Below, piece by piece: positions 33,497 to 43,044 of a stretch of DNA of 64,000 nt. A program made the position numbers and the translations under genes. This DNA comes from an uncultured Clostridia bacterium (lineage in GTDB: Bacteria; Bacillota; Clostridia; UBA1381): assembly GCA_934489015.1 (NCBI GenBank), contig CAKSSN010000005.1, positions 1 to 64,000 on the forward strand, written 5' to 3'. The notes below the pieces were generated by a model, which did not search any database, had not been told where the DNA came from, and saw nothing but the letters and a program-made list of their open reading frames with translations. Positions within the stretch are counted from its first letter, which is position 1; each line of letters begins with the position of its first letter.

Positions 33497-35254
33497 TTAT
33501 TGCTGCGTTGCCGGGATAATTATGCGGACAGATGTTCCTTTTCCCTCTTTCGAGCTTACGGAAAGTCCGTAATTTTCGCCGTAGAGTATTTTAATTCTCT
33601 TGTTTACGTTTGCAAGCCCTATGTGGTGGCTTATGCTCGTGTAAACATTTGTGTTAAAGCCTGCGTTCAGGGCATTGACGTCATCGTCGCTCATGCCTAT
33701 GCCGTCGTCCGAAATTGTGAATATAATATTGCTTCCCTCAAGCCGCCCTGTTATTGTGAGCAGTCCTTCGCTGCCTTTAGGCTTGAAACCGTGATATACT
33801 GCGTTTTCGATTATAGGTTGCAGACACATTTTTATAACCTTGCAGGAGAGTATAGCCTCGTCAATATCCCACTTTACGCTGAAAAGGTCTGCATAGCGCA
33901 GATGAAGTATTTTTATATAATCCTTTGTGTATTTAATTTCCTCGTCAGCCGTAATCAGATAGCCCGAAAATGACAGGCTGTTTCTGAAAAATCCGGCAAG
34001 GTTTACAAGCGCGGCGGAAACGGGATTTTCGCCGCCGGCAATATCGTATGCCATCCAGTTTATTGTTTCGAGCGTGTTGTAAAGAAAATGCGGATTTATC
34101 TGCGCCTGGAGCATATCATATTGCGCCTGCTTAAGCATTTTCATTCTTTCTTCGAGAATTTCCTCCATTTTGGTTTTATCCTCAATGTGAAGCTTTATGC
34201 TGTTTATTATATATAAAATTTCGTTTTTATCCTGCGTTGTGATATTGCTTTCGGAGTTTGTCATATCGAGAAATGAAATAATTTCCCTTAGCGGCGCATA
34301 GCTCTTTACAGAAGCAAAATATGCGAGAACAAAGCCGAAAATCAAAAGCGACAGAGAAATTAAAATCAGCTGCGCGCGCACTTTGAAAATTCTGTCCTCG
34401 TAAATGCTCATTGAATATGCGCTCACATATTTATAGCCTTTTATGCTGCTGTCTGATGAAAGCACGGTATAATTTTCATCATTTATAAGGCATTTATCCT
34501 GCTTTTCGGAAAACTCATAGTCCGGCGGAAAACCGATTTCCGTGAGAGTTTTCCCGAAATTTGAAATATCCTTTGACAAAATTATATGCCCCTGCACTCC
34601 GGCAAGATACATTTCCTGACCCGATGAGCTGTATTTGTTCGACAGGATTGAATTATAGAGCGACTGACTGTTTATATTCATTATAACTGCGCCTGTTTTT
34701 TCGTCAGCAGCATATATGGGCTTTATTATGGTTATAAGATAAGGGTAAGTCCCGTTTTTATAGCACGGAACGATTAATCCCCTCTGGTTTGCAACCTTTT
34801 TGTAGCTTTCGAGCCATCCCATATCAGAAAATTCATCGGTGTAAAGAAATGCCTCGTTGCTCATGATAATGCCGGTTCTTTCGGAATAGATATATATCGA
34901 GTCTATATATTTGTATATTATAGGAAGTGACTTTGCAAGCCGCACCATATCAAAAAACGAGTCGCGAGTATAGCCGTTGAGCGCAAAAAGCTGCGTGCTT
35001 TCGTTCCCGGCGATATATGTGCTCATTGTGTCGCACTCGATAAGCGTATCATCGAGAATATTTGCCGCGCTTTTCAGCGCGGACGCATTTTCTGCCGATA
35101 TTTCATTTCGCATATTTTTCAGCGTGTTTGAGGTGAAAATAATGCTCATTGAAACAAACGGCACTATAAGCAGAAGCGATATTATAATGAAAGTTCTCCA
35201 AAACAGGCTGCTTTTGCTGAAATGGTATTTTAAATTACTTTTTAGTTTTTTCAT
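33497..35254 (-). CDS. YesM-type sensor histidine kinase
   Basis: 585 residues. Two membrane helices (about 18-40 and 290-312) flank a Cache-like sensor. A cytoplasmic coiled section (MEEILEERMKMLKQAQYDML) leads into the His_kinase domain with QINPHFLYNTLETINWMAYD, whose histidine is the phosphorylation site, and an HATPase_c domain with IIENAVYHGF and DDGIGM. Paired with the YesN-type regulator directly upstream. In Bacillus such pairs control rhamnogalacturonan genes. Confidence 0.94.
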   Translation of the reverse strand: MKKLKSNLKYHFSKSSLFWRTFIIISLLLIVPFVSMSIIFTSNTLKNMRNEISAENASALKSAANILDDTLIECDTMSTYIAGNESTQLFALNGYTRDSFFDMVRLAKSLPIIYKYIDSIYIYSERTGIIMSNEAFLYTDEFSDMGWLESYKKVANQRGLIVPCYKNGTYPYLITIIKPIYAADEKTGAVIMNINSQSLYNSILSNKYSSSGQEMYLAGVQGHIILSKDISNFGKTLTEIGFPPDYEFSEKQDKCLINDENYTVLSSDSSIKGYKYVSAYSMSIYEDRIFKVRAQLILISLSLLIFGFVLAYFASVKSYAPLREIISFLDMTNSESNITTQDKNEILYIINSIKLHIEDKTKMEEILEERMKMLKQAQYDMLQAQINPHFLYNTLETINWMAYDIAGGENPVSAALVNLAGFFRNSLSFSGYLITADEEIKYTKDYIKILHLRYADLFSVKWDIDEAILSCKVIKMCLQPIIENAVYHGFKPKGSEGLLTITGRLEGSNIIFTISDDGIGMSDDDVNALNAGFNTNVYTSISHHIGLANVNKRIKILYGENYGLSVSSKEGKGTSVRIIIPATQQ

Positions 35255-35272
35255 GTTTTGCTTCCTTTATCT

Positions 35273-36292
35273 TTAGAAATTGCGCATATATTCGCTCGGA
35301 GTGCATTTATAATATTCCTTGAAAACGCGTGTGAAATAGCTTGATGTTCTGTAGCCGCACTCCTTGCTTATCTCCGTTATGTTTTTGTTTTCCCTCAGCA
35401 GCTTAACCGCGTGCTCCATGCGCACCCTTAAAAGATAATTGCTGAATTTCTCACCCGTATGCTTCCTGAAAAAGCGGCTGCAATACGCAGGTGCAAAAAA
35501 CACCTTGTCCGCCGCGTCCTGAAGAGAAATGTTTTCGGAAAAGTTTTCGTTTACGAATTGTATAAGCTTATTTATAACAATGTCGTCCGTCTTTTTATCC
35601 CTTGCGTTAATCTGATCTGTTATAAGCCTGAGCAGCTGAGATGAAAACGAATATATCTCATCATGGTTTTCAATTGATGTAAGTTTTCTGTAGTCGGGAA
35701 AATCCGGCGGAAGCTGAATTTTCAGATTTGCGTACATATGGTCAAATATTGTCTGGAAAATGTTGAATGCATACTGCCCCAAACATTCGTTATCATGCGT
35801 GTAGCTGTCAAGAAGAGCTTTTAAAAGCTCCTCCGCCTCCTGCTCGTTTCCCGAAAGAAGCGCCGCATATAGCTGCTTGATTGAGTCAAAAAAGCTGTTT
35901 ATGTGGCTTTCCTGTTCTGCATCAATTTCGCTTCGCATTTTTAAGAGTATGCTTTTAAGCTCACCAAAATCTGTGGGCTTTGTTATATATTCCTTAACAT
36001 TGTATCTGATAGCCGCTTTTGCATATTCAAATTCAGTATAGCCGCTTAAAAGAATAACTCTTGTGTGCGGCATATTTTCATATATATACTGAGCAAGCTC
36101 AATGCCCGATACGTGTACCATTTTTATGTCTGATATTACAAGCTCAATACTGTGGGTGTCCAAATAGCTTATTGCCTCATCGCCGTCTTTAAATACACCG
36201 GCAATCTCAAAGCCCGTGTCGGCGCTTGCGATAAAGGTTGATATGCCTTTTCTGATGATTTGTTCATCGTCTACAACTATTGCCTTGTACAT
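35273..36292 (-). CDS. YesN-type response regulator with AraC DNA-binding domain
   Basis: 339 residues. Receiver domain with DDE (8-10), phospho-acceptor D55 in VISDIKMVHVSG and YITKPTDF; a helical middle; and a C-terminal AraC domain (SLQDAADKVFFAPAYCSRFFRKHTGE, then ITEISKECGYRTSSYFTRVFKEYYKCTPSEY). ATG 36292 has AAGGAGGG in front; an upstream in-frame ATG at 36352 overlaps the promoter. Divergent from lplB, so the likely targets are the transporter and enzyme genes 36490-61999. Confidence 0.94.
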   Translation of the reverse strand: MYKAIVVDDEQIIRKGISTFIASADTGFEIAGVFKDGDEAISYLDTHSIELVISDIKMVHVSGIELAQYIYENMPHTRVILLSGYTEFEYAKAAIRYNVKEYITKPTDFGELKSILLKMRSEIDAEQESHINSFFDSIKQLYAALLSGNEQEAEELLKALLDSYTHDNECLGQYAFNIFQTIFDHMYANLKIQLPPDFPDYRKLTSIENHDEIYSFSSQLLRLITDQINARDKKTDDIVINKLIQFVNENFSENISLQDAADKVFFAPAYCSRFFRKHTGEKFSNYLLRVRMEHAVKLLRENKNITEISKECGYRTSSYFTRVFKEYYKCTPSEYMRNF

Positions 36293-36323
36293 ATTTTTGC
36301 CCTCCTTCGTTTTATCTGTAGAT

Positions 36324-36352
36324 ATTATATCATAGGAAAACGTAATATTCAA
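36324..36352 (-). promoter_or_regulatory. Promoter of yesN-yesM-DUF4886
   Basis: On the minus strand: TTGAAT (36352-36347), a 17-base spacer and consensus TATAAT (36329-36324). Confidence 0.75.
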
Positions 36353-36424
36353 GAGTGAAAATAAAATTTTTAACTTTTAAAAAAGATGAGGTAAAGAAAT
36401 TAACAAGATGTAAATTTTTTATTC

Positions 36425-36454
36425 TTGCGCAAACGTATATAAGTGTGGTAAAAT
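36425..36454 (+). promoter_or_regulatory. Promoter of the glycan-utilisation gene train
   Basis: TTGCGC (36425-36430), an 18-base spacer and TAAAAT (36449-36454), 36 bases before lplB. The poor -35 box fits a promoter that needs an activator such as the divergent YesN. Confidence 0.5.
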
Positions 36455-36489
36455 AAAAACAGATAAAAGAGAAAGCGAGGAAATCATTT

Positions 36490-37446
36490 ATGAAGGCTTC
36501 GGAAACAATAAATACGAAAAAAACAGTTCCGAAAAAAAGCAAATGGAAGGACTTTAAGGATAATGCGGAGCTTTCCGTTCTGCTGGTTCCGGGAATAGTG
36601 CTGCTGATACTTTTTGCTTATATTCCGATGTTCGGTATTATAATTGCATTTAAGGATTACAGAAACAATCTCGGAATTTTCAGAAGCAAATGGGTCGGCT
36701 TTGACAATTTCAAATTTTTCTTCTCGTCGCAGGACGCATGGCGAATAGGAAGAAACACTGTCGGCTACGGACTTATGTTCATAATTATAGGAATTATCGC
36801 GGCGGTGCTTGTTGCAATTTTGCTCTATGAGGTAAAGAGCCGCGCGGCACTGAAATTTTATCAGACAAGCATGATACTTCCGCACTTCCTGTCGTGGGTA
36901 ATTGTCGGCTACATAACATATATGCTCTTAGAGCCAAATCTCGGAGTTTTAAATAATATTATAAGAAAGCTCGGCGGAGAGGGCTTGCAATGGTATTCGG
37001 AGCCGAAATACTGGATATTCATTCTTCCGGTAGTAAACCTGTGGAAAACGATAGGTCTTAAAACGATAATGTATTATGCGGCGCTTATGGGAATTGACGA
37101 TCAGCTGTTCGAGGCGGCTCAGATGGACGGCGCAAGCAGATTTAAGCAGATTATGTACATAACAATTCCGTCACTCGTTCCGCTTATGGTTATACTTACA
37201 ATTCTTGATGTCGGTCACATTATAAAGGGTGACTTCGGACTGTTCTATACAATTCCGAGAGATATAGGTCTGTTATATCCGACAACGGATATTATTGATA
37301 CATATGTATATCGCGGGCTGAGAACGGGCGACGATATAGGAATGACAACAGCGGTCGGACTTTTCCAGTCGGTAGTCGGATTTATTATGGTTGTCGGCAC
37401 AAATCTTATAGTGAAGAAAATTTCACCGGAAAATTCACTGTTCTAA
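36490..37446 (+). CDS. LplB-type sugar ABC transporter permease
   Basis: 318 residues with six membrane helices. The motif EAAQMDGASRFKQIMYITIPSLVP is the EAA loop that contacts the ATPase. Sequence order (ELSVLLVPGIVLLILFAYIPMFGIIIAFKDY) is that of LplB/YteP permeases for oligosaccharides. No ATPase gene is in the window; such importers often share a common MsmX-like ATPase. Followed 13 bases later by the second permease, with the binding protein 13 kb downstream. Confidence 0.95.
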   Translation: MKASETINTKKTVPKKSKWKDFKDNAELSVLLVPGIVLLILFAYIPMFGIIIAFKDYRNNLGIFRSKWVGFDNFKFFFSSQDAWRIGRNTVGYGLMFIIIGIIAAVLVAILLYEVKSRAALKFYQTSMILPHFLSWVIVGYITYMLLEPNLGVLNNIIRKLGGEGLQWYSEPKYWIFILPVVNLWKTIGLKTIMYYAALMGIDDQLFEAAQMDGASRFKQIMYITIPSLVPLMVILTILDVGHIIKGDFGLFYTIPRDIGLLYPTTDIIDTYVYRGLRTGDDIGMTTAVGLFQSVVGFIMVVGTNLIVKKISPENSLF

Positions 37447-37459
37447 GGAGGCGGGGAAG

Positions 37460-38353
37460 ATGAAAAGCAATTCGGGAAAAATTTCAAAAATAATAATAAA
37501 CCTGCTCTTCTGCTTTGGGTCGCTGCTGTTTATTCTGCCGTTCGTGCTGATTATTTCGGCGTCGTTTACAAATGAGCAGTCGCTTATATCGGAGGGCTAC
37601 AAGCTTATACCGTCGCAGTTTTCAACGGAAGCATATAAATACGTTTTCAAAAATCCGCAGCAGCTTTTAGACTCGTATAAGATAACAATATTTTATTCGC
37701 TGATTGCAACGTTTTTGGGAGTAATAGTAATGGCAATGCTTGCTTATCCGCTTTCAAAGCCGAACTATAAATATAAAAAGCCTGTTACGTTTTTTATATT
37801 CTTCACAATGCTCTTTTCGGGAGGACTTATTCCGAGCTATATTTGGATAACAAGGTATCTTCATATGGGAAACACCGTTTGGGTATACATACTTCCTAAC
37901 CTTGTGAACGCTTTCCATGTAATAGTAATAAGAACGTTCTTTCAGGGTCTGCCGCAGTCGCTTACGGAGGCGGCAAAGATTGACGGCATGAGCGAGCTTA
38001 GAATATTCTTTAAAATAGTTATTCCGCTTTCAAAGCCCGTTATCGCAACAATAGCGCTTCTGACGCTCCTTGCAAGGTGGAACGACTGGAATACGGCGCT
38101 TATTTACATAAAATCAACCAATCTTTATTCGCTTCAATATCTTCTGCAAAAAATACTGCGTGAGGTTGAGTTTGTAAAGAATATGGCGGAAAGCACGCCG
38201 ATTGCTGGAATTGATATGGACGCAACGCAGCTGCCATCGGAAACGATAAGATTTGCAATGTGTATGGTTGCGGCAGGACCGATGCTGGTTGTGTTCCCGT
38301 TTTTCCAGAAGTATTTTGCAAAGGGTCTTACGGTCGGAGCTGTAAAAGGCTGA
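37460..38353 (+). CDS. YtcP-type carbohydrate ABC transporter permease
   Basis: 297 residues with six membrane helices; EAA loop LTEAAKIDGMSELRIFFKIVIPLSKP; C-terminus FFQKYFAKGLTVGAVKG, the signature end of this permease family. AAGGAGG lies nine bases before the ATG. It forms the membrane channel together with the LplB-type permease. Confidence 0.95.
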   Translation: MKSNSGKISKIIINLLFCFGSLLFILPFVLIISASFTNEQSLISEGYKLIPSQFSTEAYKYVFKNPQQLLDSYKITIFYSLIATFLGVIVMAMLAYPLSKPNYKYKKPVTFFIFFTMLFSGGLIPSYIWITRYLHMGNTVWVYILPNLVNAFHVIVIRTFFQGLPQSLTEAAKIDGMSELRIFFKIVIPLSKPVIATIALLTLLARWNDWNTALIYIKSTNLYSLQYLLQKILREVEFVKNMAESTPIAGIDMDATQLPSETIRFAMCMVAAGPMLVVFPFFQKYFAKGLTVGAVKG

Positions 38354-38358
38354 GTAAA

Positions 38359-38384
38359 TATCCTGCAAATGACGCAGGTTATAT
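38359..38384 (+). repeat. Hairpin between permease and secreted-protein genes
   Basis: ATAT-CCTGC and GCAGG-TTATAT flank a 7-base loop, with no T-run. Probably an mRNA-stabilising or partial-termination hairpin that lets the permease genes and the secreted proteins be made at different levels. Confidence 0.4.
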
Positions 38385-38416
38385 AAAAATTTAAGAAGAG
38401 GGAAGGAAAAAACAAA

Positions 38417-40921
38417 ATGAAAATGAAAAAGGTGTTATCATTTATTTTATCGCTGAGCACGGCGCTCGGCGCGCTCGGTGCCGTACCGGCGCAGGCGGCA
38501 GGCAGCACATCGCCGGATATAACAGGTCATAATTTTATTGACATTGCTCATAACGGCAATACATATGTTGCTATGTCAAAAGATACAAGCAGCTATACGT
38601 ATGCAAACCTTTATACATCTACAGACGGGGGCGTTAATTGGAGCAGGACAAAGAGCAATATAAATGCGCGGATTTCAAATAACAAAGAATCTCAGCAGCA
38701 GCTTGTATATTGGAAGGATAAGGGCGTTTTTGTTGCACACGGCACCAGTATGACATATACATCGACGGACGGACTTACGTGGGCAGAAAACGCAAATATT
38801 CACTGGACAGAAAATACATATCTTACAGCAGAGGATAAATATCTTATTCTTTCGGGCGGATCCTCAGACAGCGCTGTAAGCGTGCAGGATAATCTTACAG
38901 AAAAGCGGTACGGAACAAATAAGCAGCTGCTTTCGAAAACAGGATATATATTCCGCTCAATAGCAGCGAAGCCAAAGGATGAAAACGGAGATATTTATAT
39001 ATATGCAATGGGTCAGCAGTATCAGTATTATGTAAAGCTAATACCAGGTTCTCCGTTTAAATCAGAAGCAAAGAGTAATTCAGGAAGAGCAATTCCGGCT
39101 GTTGTTAAAGATATGATATATGCAAAGGGTGCGAAACAGTTCCTTGCTGTAGTTGATTCGGGTAAGCTTTATGCAGCTAAGGACGCTAAGAATTTCGGTC
39201 TGTTTGACGTTAAGGACGATGCAACCGTTACGGGAATTGCGGCAAACGACAGCGTAATTGTTGCAGGTCTTAGCGACGGAAGTATGTATTATACGGATAA
39301 CGCTGAAATAACTTCTGCAACAGAGTGGACAGAAATCCCCACAGAAGAGGGAAAGACGGCAGCTTCCGAGCCTATTAAAAACATTGAGTTTTCCGATGAC
39401 GGACAAAGCTTTGTGGCTCTCGGCGAGAAAAATGTTTATAAGGGAAGCATTGACGGATACTGCAATATTAAAGAGTATACTCCGAAATATCTCAGCATAG
39501 GTGAAGCAACCGCTCAGCCGACAGAGGATAAGGATATGTTTAAGGGCATAAAGCTTATCGGCGGCTCATACAGCGAAACTCTCGGAAAATATATCGTATA
39601 CGGAAATACAACAGCAGCAGACAGCAACGAAAAGTATTACGGAAAGATTTTTACATCCGATAATGCTTTTGACTGGGAAAACACATATACGGGCGTTACC
39701 TTCAGCGACGTAAAAAACGGCTCTGTATGGTGGGAGTCACAGGAAATATTTATTGTTTCCGCTTCAAATAAAGAAAACTTCGGCGTATCTGTTACATCAA
39801 CGGACGGGAAAACATGGACAGAGGTTAAGGGCTATCCCGGCGATGACGACGCGGAAGGCACTGTTTACACGGGACTTGCTTTAAATGCCGACATCAGAAT
39901 TGCGGGCGGAAAGCTTTACACAACAGACGGCAATCATAAGCTTATGAGATATACCTCATGGGATAAAAATGCCGCAACTGAGGTTGCCGATGTAAGCAAG
40001 CTTGAAAATTTACCGAAAAATCTTAAAAATATTAATCAGATTGCTTTAAGCGATGAAGAAAATCCGGCTGTTCTTATGGCTCAGAACTATCTCGGAGTTG
40101 TAAGAAATAATGAAAGCACAGCTGAAAATGAGCTTGATAAGTGGAGCATAATCCGCTCATATATAGACAGCTCACATCCGAATGCGCTCGGTATAGGCAA
40201 CGGAGATTTGACAGATGCTGCTTACAGCAAAAATCTCGGCAAGTTTGTTGCAATTGTAAACAACATTCTCAGAACAGTAATTGTTCCGAAAGCAATAACT
40301 GACAATGACAAAGCAATTCAGGGACCTGTTGTAAGTGGAGTTGTATGCAATGCTATTGACACAAACGATTCTGTATTTATGCTTACAGGTCCAAACGGTA
40401 AAATTTACACAGCTCCGGATTCGGAAGATTTTAAGCTCGGATATAAGCTCGGAAGCAATGTTGTTGCGGCTGCAACGGCAGAGGATGAAATTACATATGA
40501 TATGATAAATGTATTCAAAACCTCAGGCGATCGCTTTATTGCAATTGCAAGCGATAAGACAAACAGCGCTGTTGCCGTAATTGACAAGTCGGCAAACGGC
40601 AGCTATGAATACAAGAGAGCAGCTCTTCCGGGTGAAACAACACTTACACCGGGAGAGGGTCTTACGGTCAGCGTTGATGTTGACAATCAGATGCCGAGCG
40701 TGTGCAACCTTGTGATTATAGCGGCAATTTATTCGGGCGACAGCCTCAAGCAGGCGGAAATGTCTGCACCTTTGCAGGTAGCAAGCTATACGTCGGAAAC
40801 AAAAACGCTTGATATACAGGTAGCTGACGATATAGAGGAGGGCTCACAGCTGCGCATATTCGTGTGGAACGGCGTTGACGGCATGAAGCCGCTCAGAAGC
40901 GTTTCATACCCTTTCAATTAA
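38417..40921 (+). CDS. Secreted protein with sialidase/BNR-like repeats
   Basis: 834 residues with a signal peptide (MKMKKVLSFILSLSTALGAL to about residue 28, AQA-A). Most of the chain is made of repeats of the (L/I)Y(T/A)S.DG..W form (LYTSTDGGVNWSRT, YTSTDGLTWAEN, IFTSDNAFDWENT, VTSTDGKTWTEV), which suggest a seven-bladed beta-propeller for glycan binding. The last 90 residues are a separate beta-rich domain ending RIFVWNGVDGMKPLRSVSYPFN. It shares its N-terminal design with the 1140-residue protein at 45738. It stops directly in front of a beta-helix frame that has no start of its own, at a possible slip site. Confidence 0.85.
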   Translation: MKMKKVLSFILSLSTALGALGAVPAQAAGSTSPDITGHNFIDIAHNGNTYVAMSKDTSSYTYANLYTSTDGGVNWSRTKSNINARISNNKESQQQLVYWKDKGVFVAHGTSMTYTSTDGLTWAENANIHWTENTYLTAEDKYLILSGGSSDSAVSVQDNLTEKRYGTNKQLLSKTGYIFRSIAAKPKDENGDIYIYAMGQQYQYYVKLIPGSPFKSEAKSNSGRAIPAVVKDMIYAKGAKQFLAVVDSGKLYAAKDAKNFGLFDVKDDATVTGIAANDSVIVAGLSDGSMYYTDNAEITSATEWTEIPTEEGKTAASEPIKNIEFSDDGQSFVALGEKNVYKGSIDGYCNIKEYTPKYLSIGEATAQPTEDKDMFKGIKLIGGSYSETLGKYIVYGNTTAADSNEKYYGKIFTSDNAFDWENTYTGVTFSDVKNGSVWWESQEIFIVSASNKENFGVSVTSTDGKTWTEVKGYPGDDDAEGTVYTGLALNADIRIAGGKLYTTDGNHKLMRYTSWDKNAATEVADVSKLENLPKNLKNINQIALSDEENPAVLMAQNYLGVVRNNESTAENELDKWSIIRSYIDSSHPNALGIGNGDLTDAAYSKNLGKFVAIVNNILRTVIVPKAITDNDKAIQGPVVSGVVCNAIDTNDSVFMLTGPNGKIYTAPDSEDFKLGYKLGSNVVAAATAEDEITYDMINVFKTSGDRFIAIASDKTNSAVAVIDKSANGSYEYKRAALPGETTLTPGEGLTVSVDVDNQMPSVCNLVIIAAIYSGDSLKQAEMSAPLQVASYTSETKTLDIQVADDIEEGSQLRIFVWNGVDGMKPLRSVSYPFN
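40909..40921 (+). other. Possible -1 frameshift site at the propeller/beta-helix junction
   Basis: The heptamer C CCT TTC (40909-40915) fits the X XXY YYZ slippery pattern in the reading frame and lies one codon before the TAA stop (40919-40921). A -1 shift there continues straight into the beta-helix frame (QLTDGQDKIYVSAD). No strong stimulating stem-loop is obvious just behind. Confidence 0.4.
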
Positions 40922-43008
40922 CGGACGGTCAGGATAAAATATATGTTTCGGCGGATAAGGGAAGTGACTCATCTGCCGGAACATATAGAGCTCCTGTTAA
41001 AACGCTTCAAAGGGCGCTGGAGCTTGCAGAAAGCTATGGCGCAAGTGAGATTTGTATGCGCGGCGGAGTATATTGCGCGGCGGACACGATAAATATATCG
41101 TACTCGGCGCCATGGTATAAGCCGCTGCGCATAAGCGCTTATAAAAATGAAGAGGTTATTATAAATGCAGGGACGGATATAAAGCTTTCTGATATGCAGC
41201 CTGCATCAGATGGCTTTACGGAAAAAATAATTGACAAACCGGCAGGCGGAAAAATTTTAGAGTATAATTTAAAGAACGCCGGAATTTATGACTTTGGCGA
41301 AATTTCACGGCGCGGCCATCTTATCTCGGAGGACAAGGAGGCACAGGCGGAGCTTATTTTCGGCGGCGAGGTACAGAAGCTTGCAGGCTGGCCGAACGGC
41401 AGCTTTGTTGGGCTTAAATCGGTTGACGAATACGGCACAAGAACAAAAACGGGCATTGCAAAAGGATGCAGCTTTACGGTGGATTACGACCGTCCGTCCG
41501 GCTGGAGCAGGCAGAGCGATGCTTGGCTTGCCGGAACGCTCGGACCTAACTATGAATTTGACTATTATCCCGTCAGGAGCTTTGATGAGAAGAGCAGACG
41601 GATTTACTTAAGAGAGGGCGCGGCTGTTAAATACTATACCGCACCTTATTTCAGATTTGAAAACATCCCGGAGGAGCTTGACAGCGAGGGCGAGTATTAT
41701 ATAGACAGGGATGAGGGAATATTGTATTTTTATCCGCCGGAAAACGCGGATAAGGACGCGGTGCTTACCCTTACAATGCCTGTAAAAAGTATGTCAAACG
41801 CAGCTGTTAATTCTCTTATAAGACTTGACGGCAGCAGCAATATTGTTTTTGAAAACATAGCCTTTAAGGGCGCAAGAGGCTCATGCGTAACAGGAAACAC
41901 AAATAACGGCATAAGCTTCATCGGCTGCGATATATACGGCTTCGGCGCACACGGCATACGCCTTGACGCGTCAAGTAATGTAACCATTCGCTCATGCAAA
42001 ATTCATGATGTCGGGCAAAACGGAGTAGAGTTGACAAGATGCGGAGATTATGATAAAATTATATCAAATAACAATCTTGTTTGCAGCAATGACATTTATA
42101 ATTTTGCAAGGCTCGAAAGAAGCTATAAATCAGGCATAAGCTTAGGCTACAGAAACGTCGGCGCAGTCGCAGCGAGAAACCATATACACAATGGACCTCA
42201 TGCGGCAATAATATTCTACGGAGTGAATAACAAAATATACGGAAATGAGATTGACAATGTTGTCACGGAATTTTCCGATATGGACGCGGTGTATGCGAAT
42301 AATTCAAATTACCCGTGGGAGAGAGGAAACAGGATTTTCGGAAACTATTTTCATGATATAGGCAGAAGCACTTTGGGCGGAGTGCATCAGATAAATGTAA
42401 GAGCAATACGCACGGATAACAAGGGCTGCGGCCTTAATGTTTACGAAAATCTGTTTGTGAGAATAGGTGACGGAAATAACAATAATAATATAGGAGCCGT
42501 TACGGCTGAGGGAACGCGTAACAGGATAGTGAATAATTTGTTTGTCGATTGCAGCGAAACGTATATTAATACTCAAAAATATGTTGAAAAGACGGCAAAC
42601 GAAAACGGAGAGCTTTATTCGGACAGTGATACTGTAAACGGAGTGAGCGTTTCGGATTTAAAGGCGCAGATGAATACATATCTTCCTGTTTATGCAAAGC
42701 AGTTCCCGGAGCTATATAGCTTCTTTAAAGAACATCCGAACTTTTCAAAAACAAACGAATTTAAAAATAATATAATAGTAAATATAGCTTTTCCGCTCAG
42801 CACATATAACGATAATGTCCAAAACGGCGTTGTGCTCAATGCGGAGGGCTACAGAGGAAACGTAAATCTTACGGAAGCGTCGGGAAACATTGTTTTATCG
42901 GCAAATCCCGGATTTGCGGACTATGAAAATGATAATTTTGAGCTTTACCGAAAAATTTCGGAAAGTTTTCCGAATATGCGTATGTCATCATTCGGACTTA
43001 TAAAGTAA
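40922..43008 (+). CDS. Right-handed parallel beta-helix domain, in -1 frame to the upstream propeller gene
   Basis: About 695 codons, open from 40879 in this frame. The homologous start of the domain (IYVSADKGSDSSAGTYRAP, then a leucine-rich helix and MRGGVYC) begins near 40940, well before the first ATG (41056), and there is no ribosome binding site or signal peptide. So this looks like the C-terminal half of a roughly 1530-residue protein with the upstream gene. Later blocks match the two sister proteins in the window: GPNYEFDYYPV, YYIDRDEGILYFYPP, NGPHAAIIFYGVN, FSDMDAVYANNS.YPWERG, and a closing NPGFADYEND. Probably a glycan hydrolase or lyase (GH141-like layout); activity unproven. Confidence 0.7.
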
Positions 43009-43044
43009 AACAAGCCTTAAATTACATTAACGGAGGAACACGGT

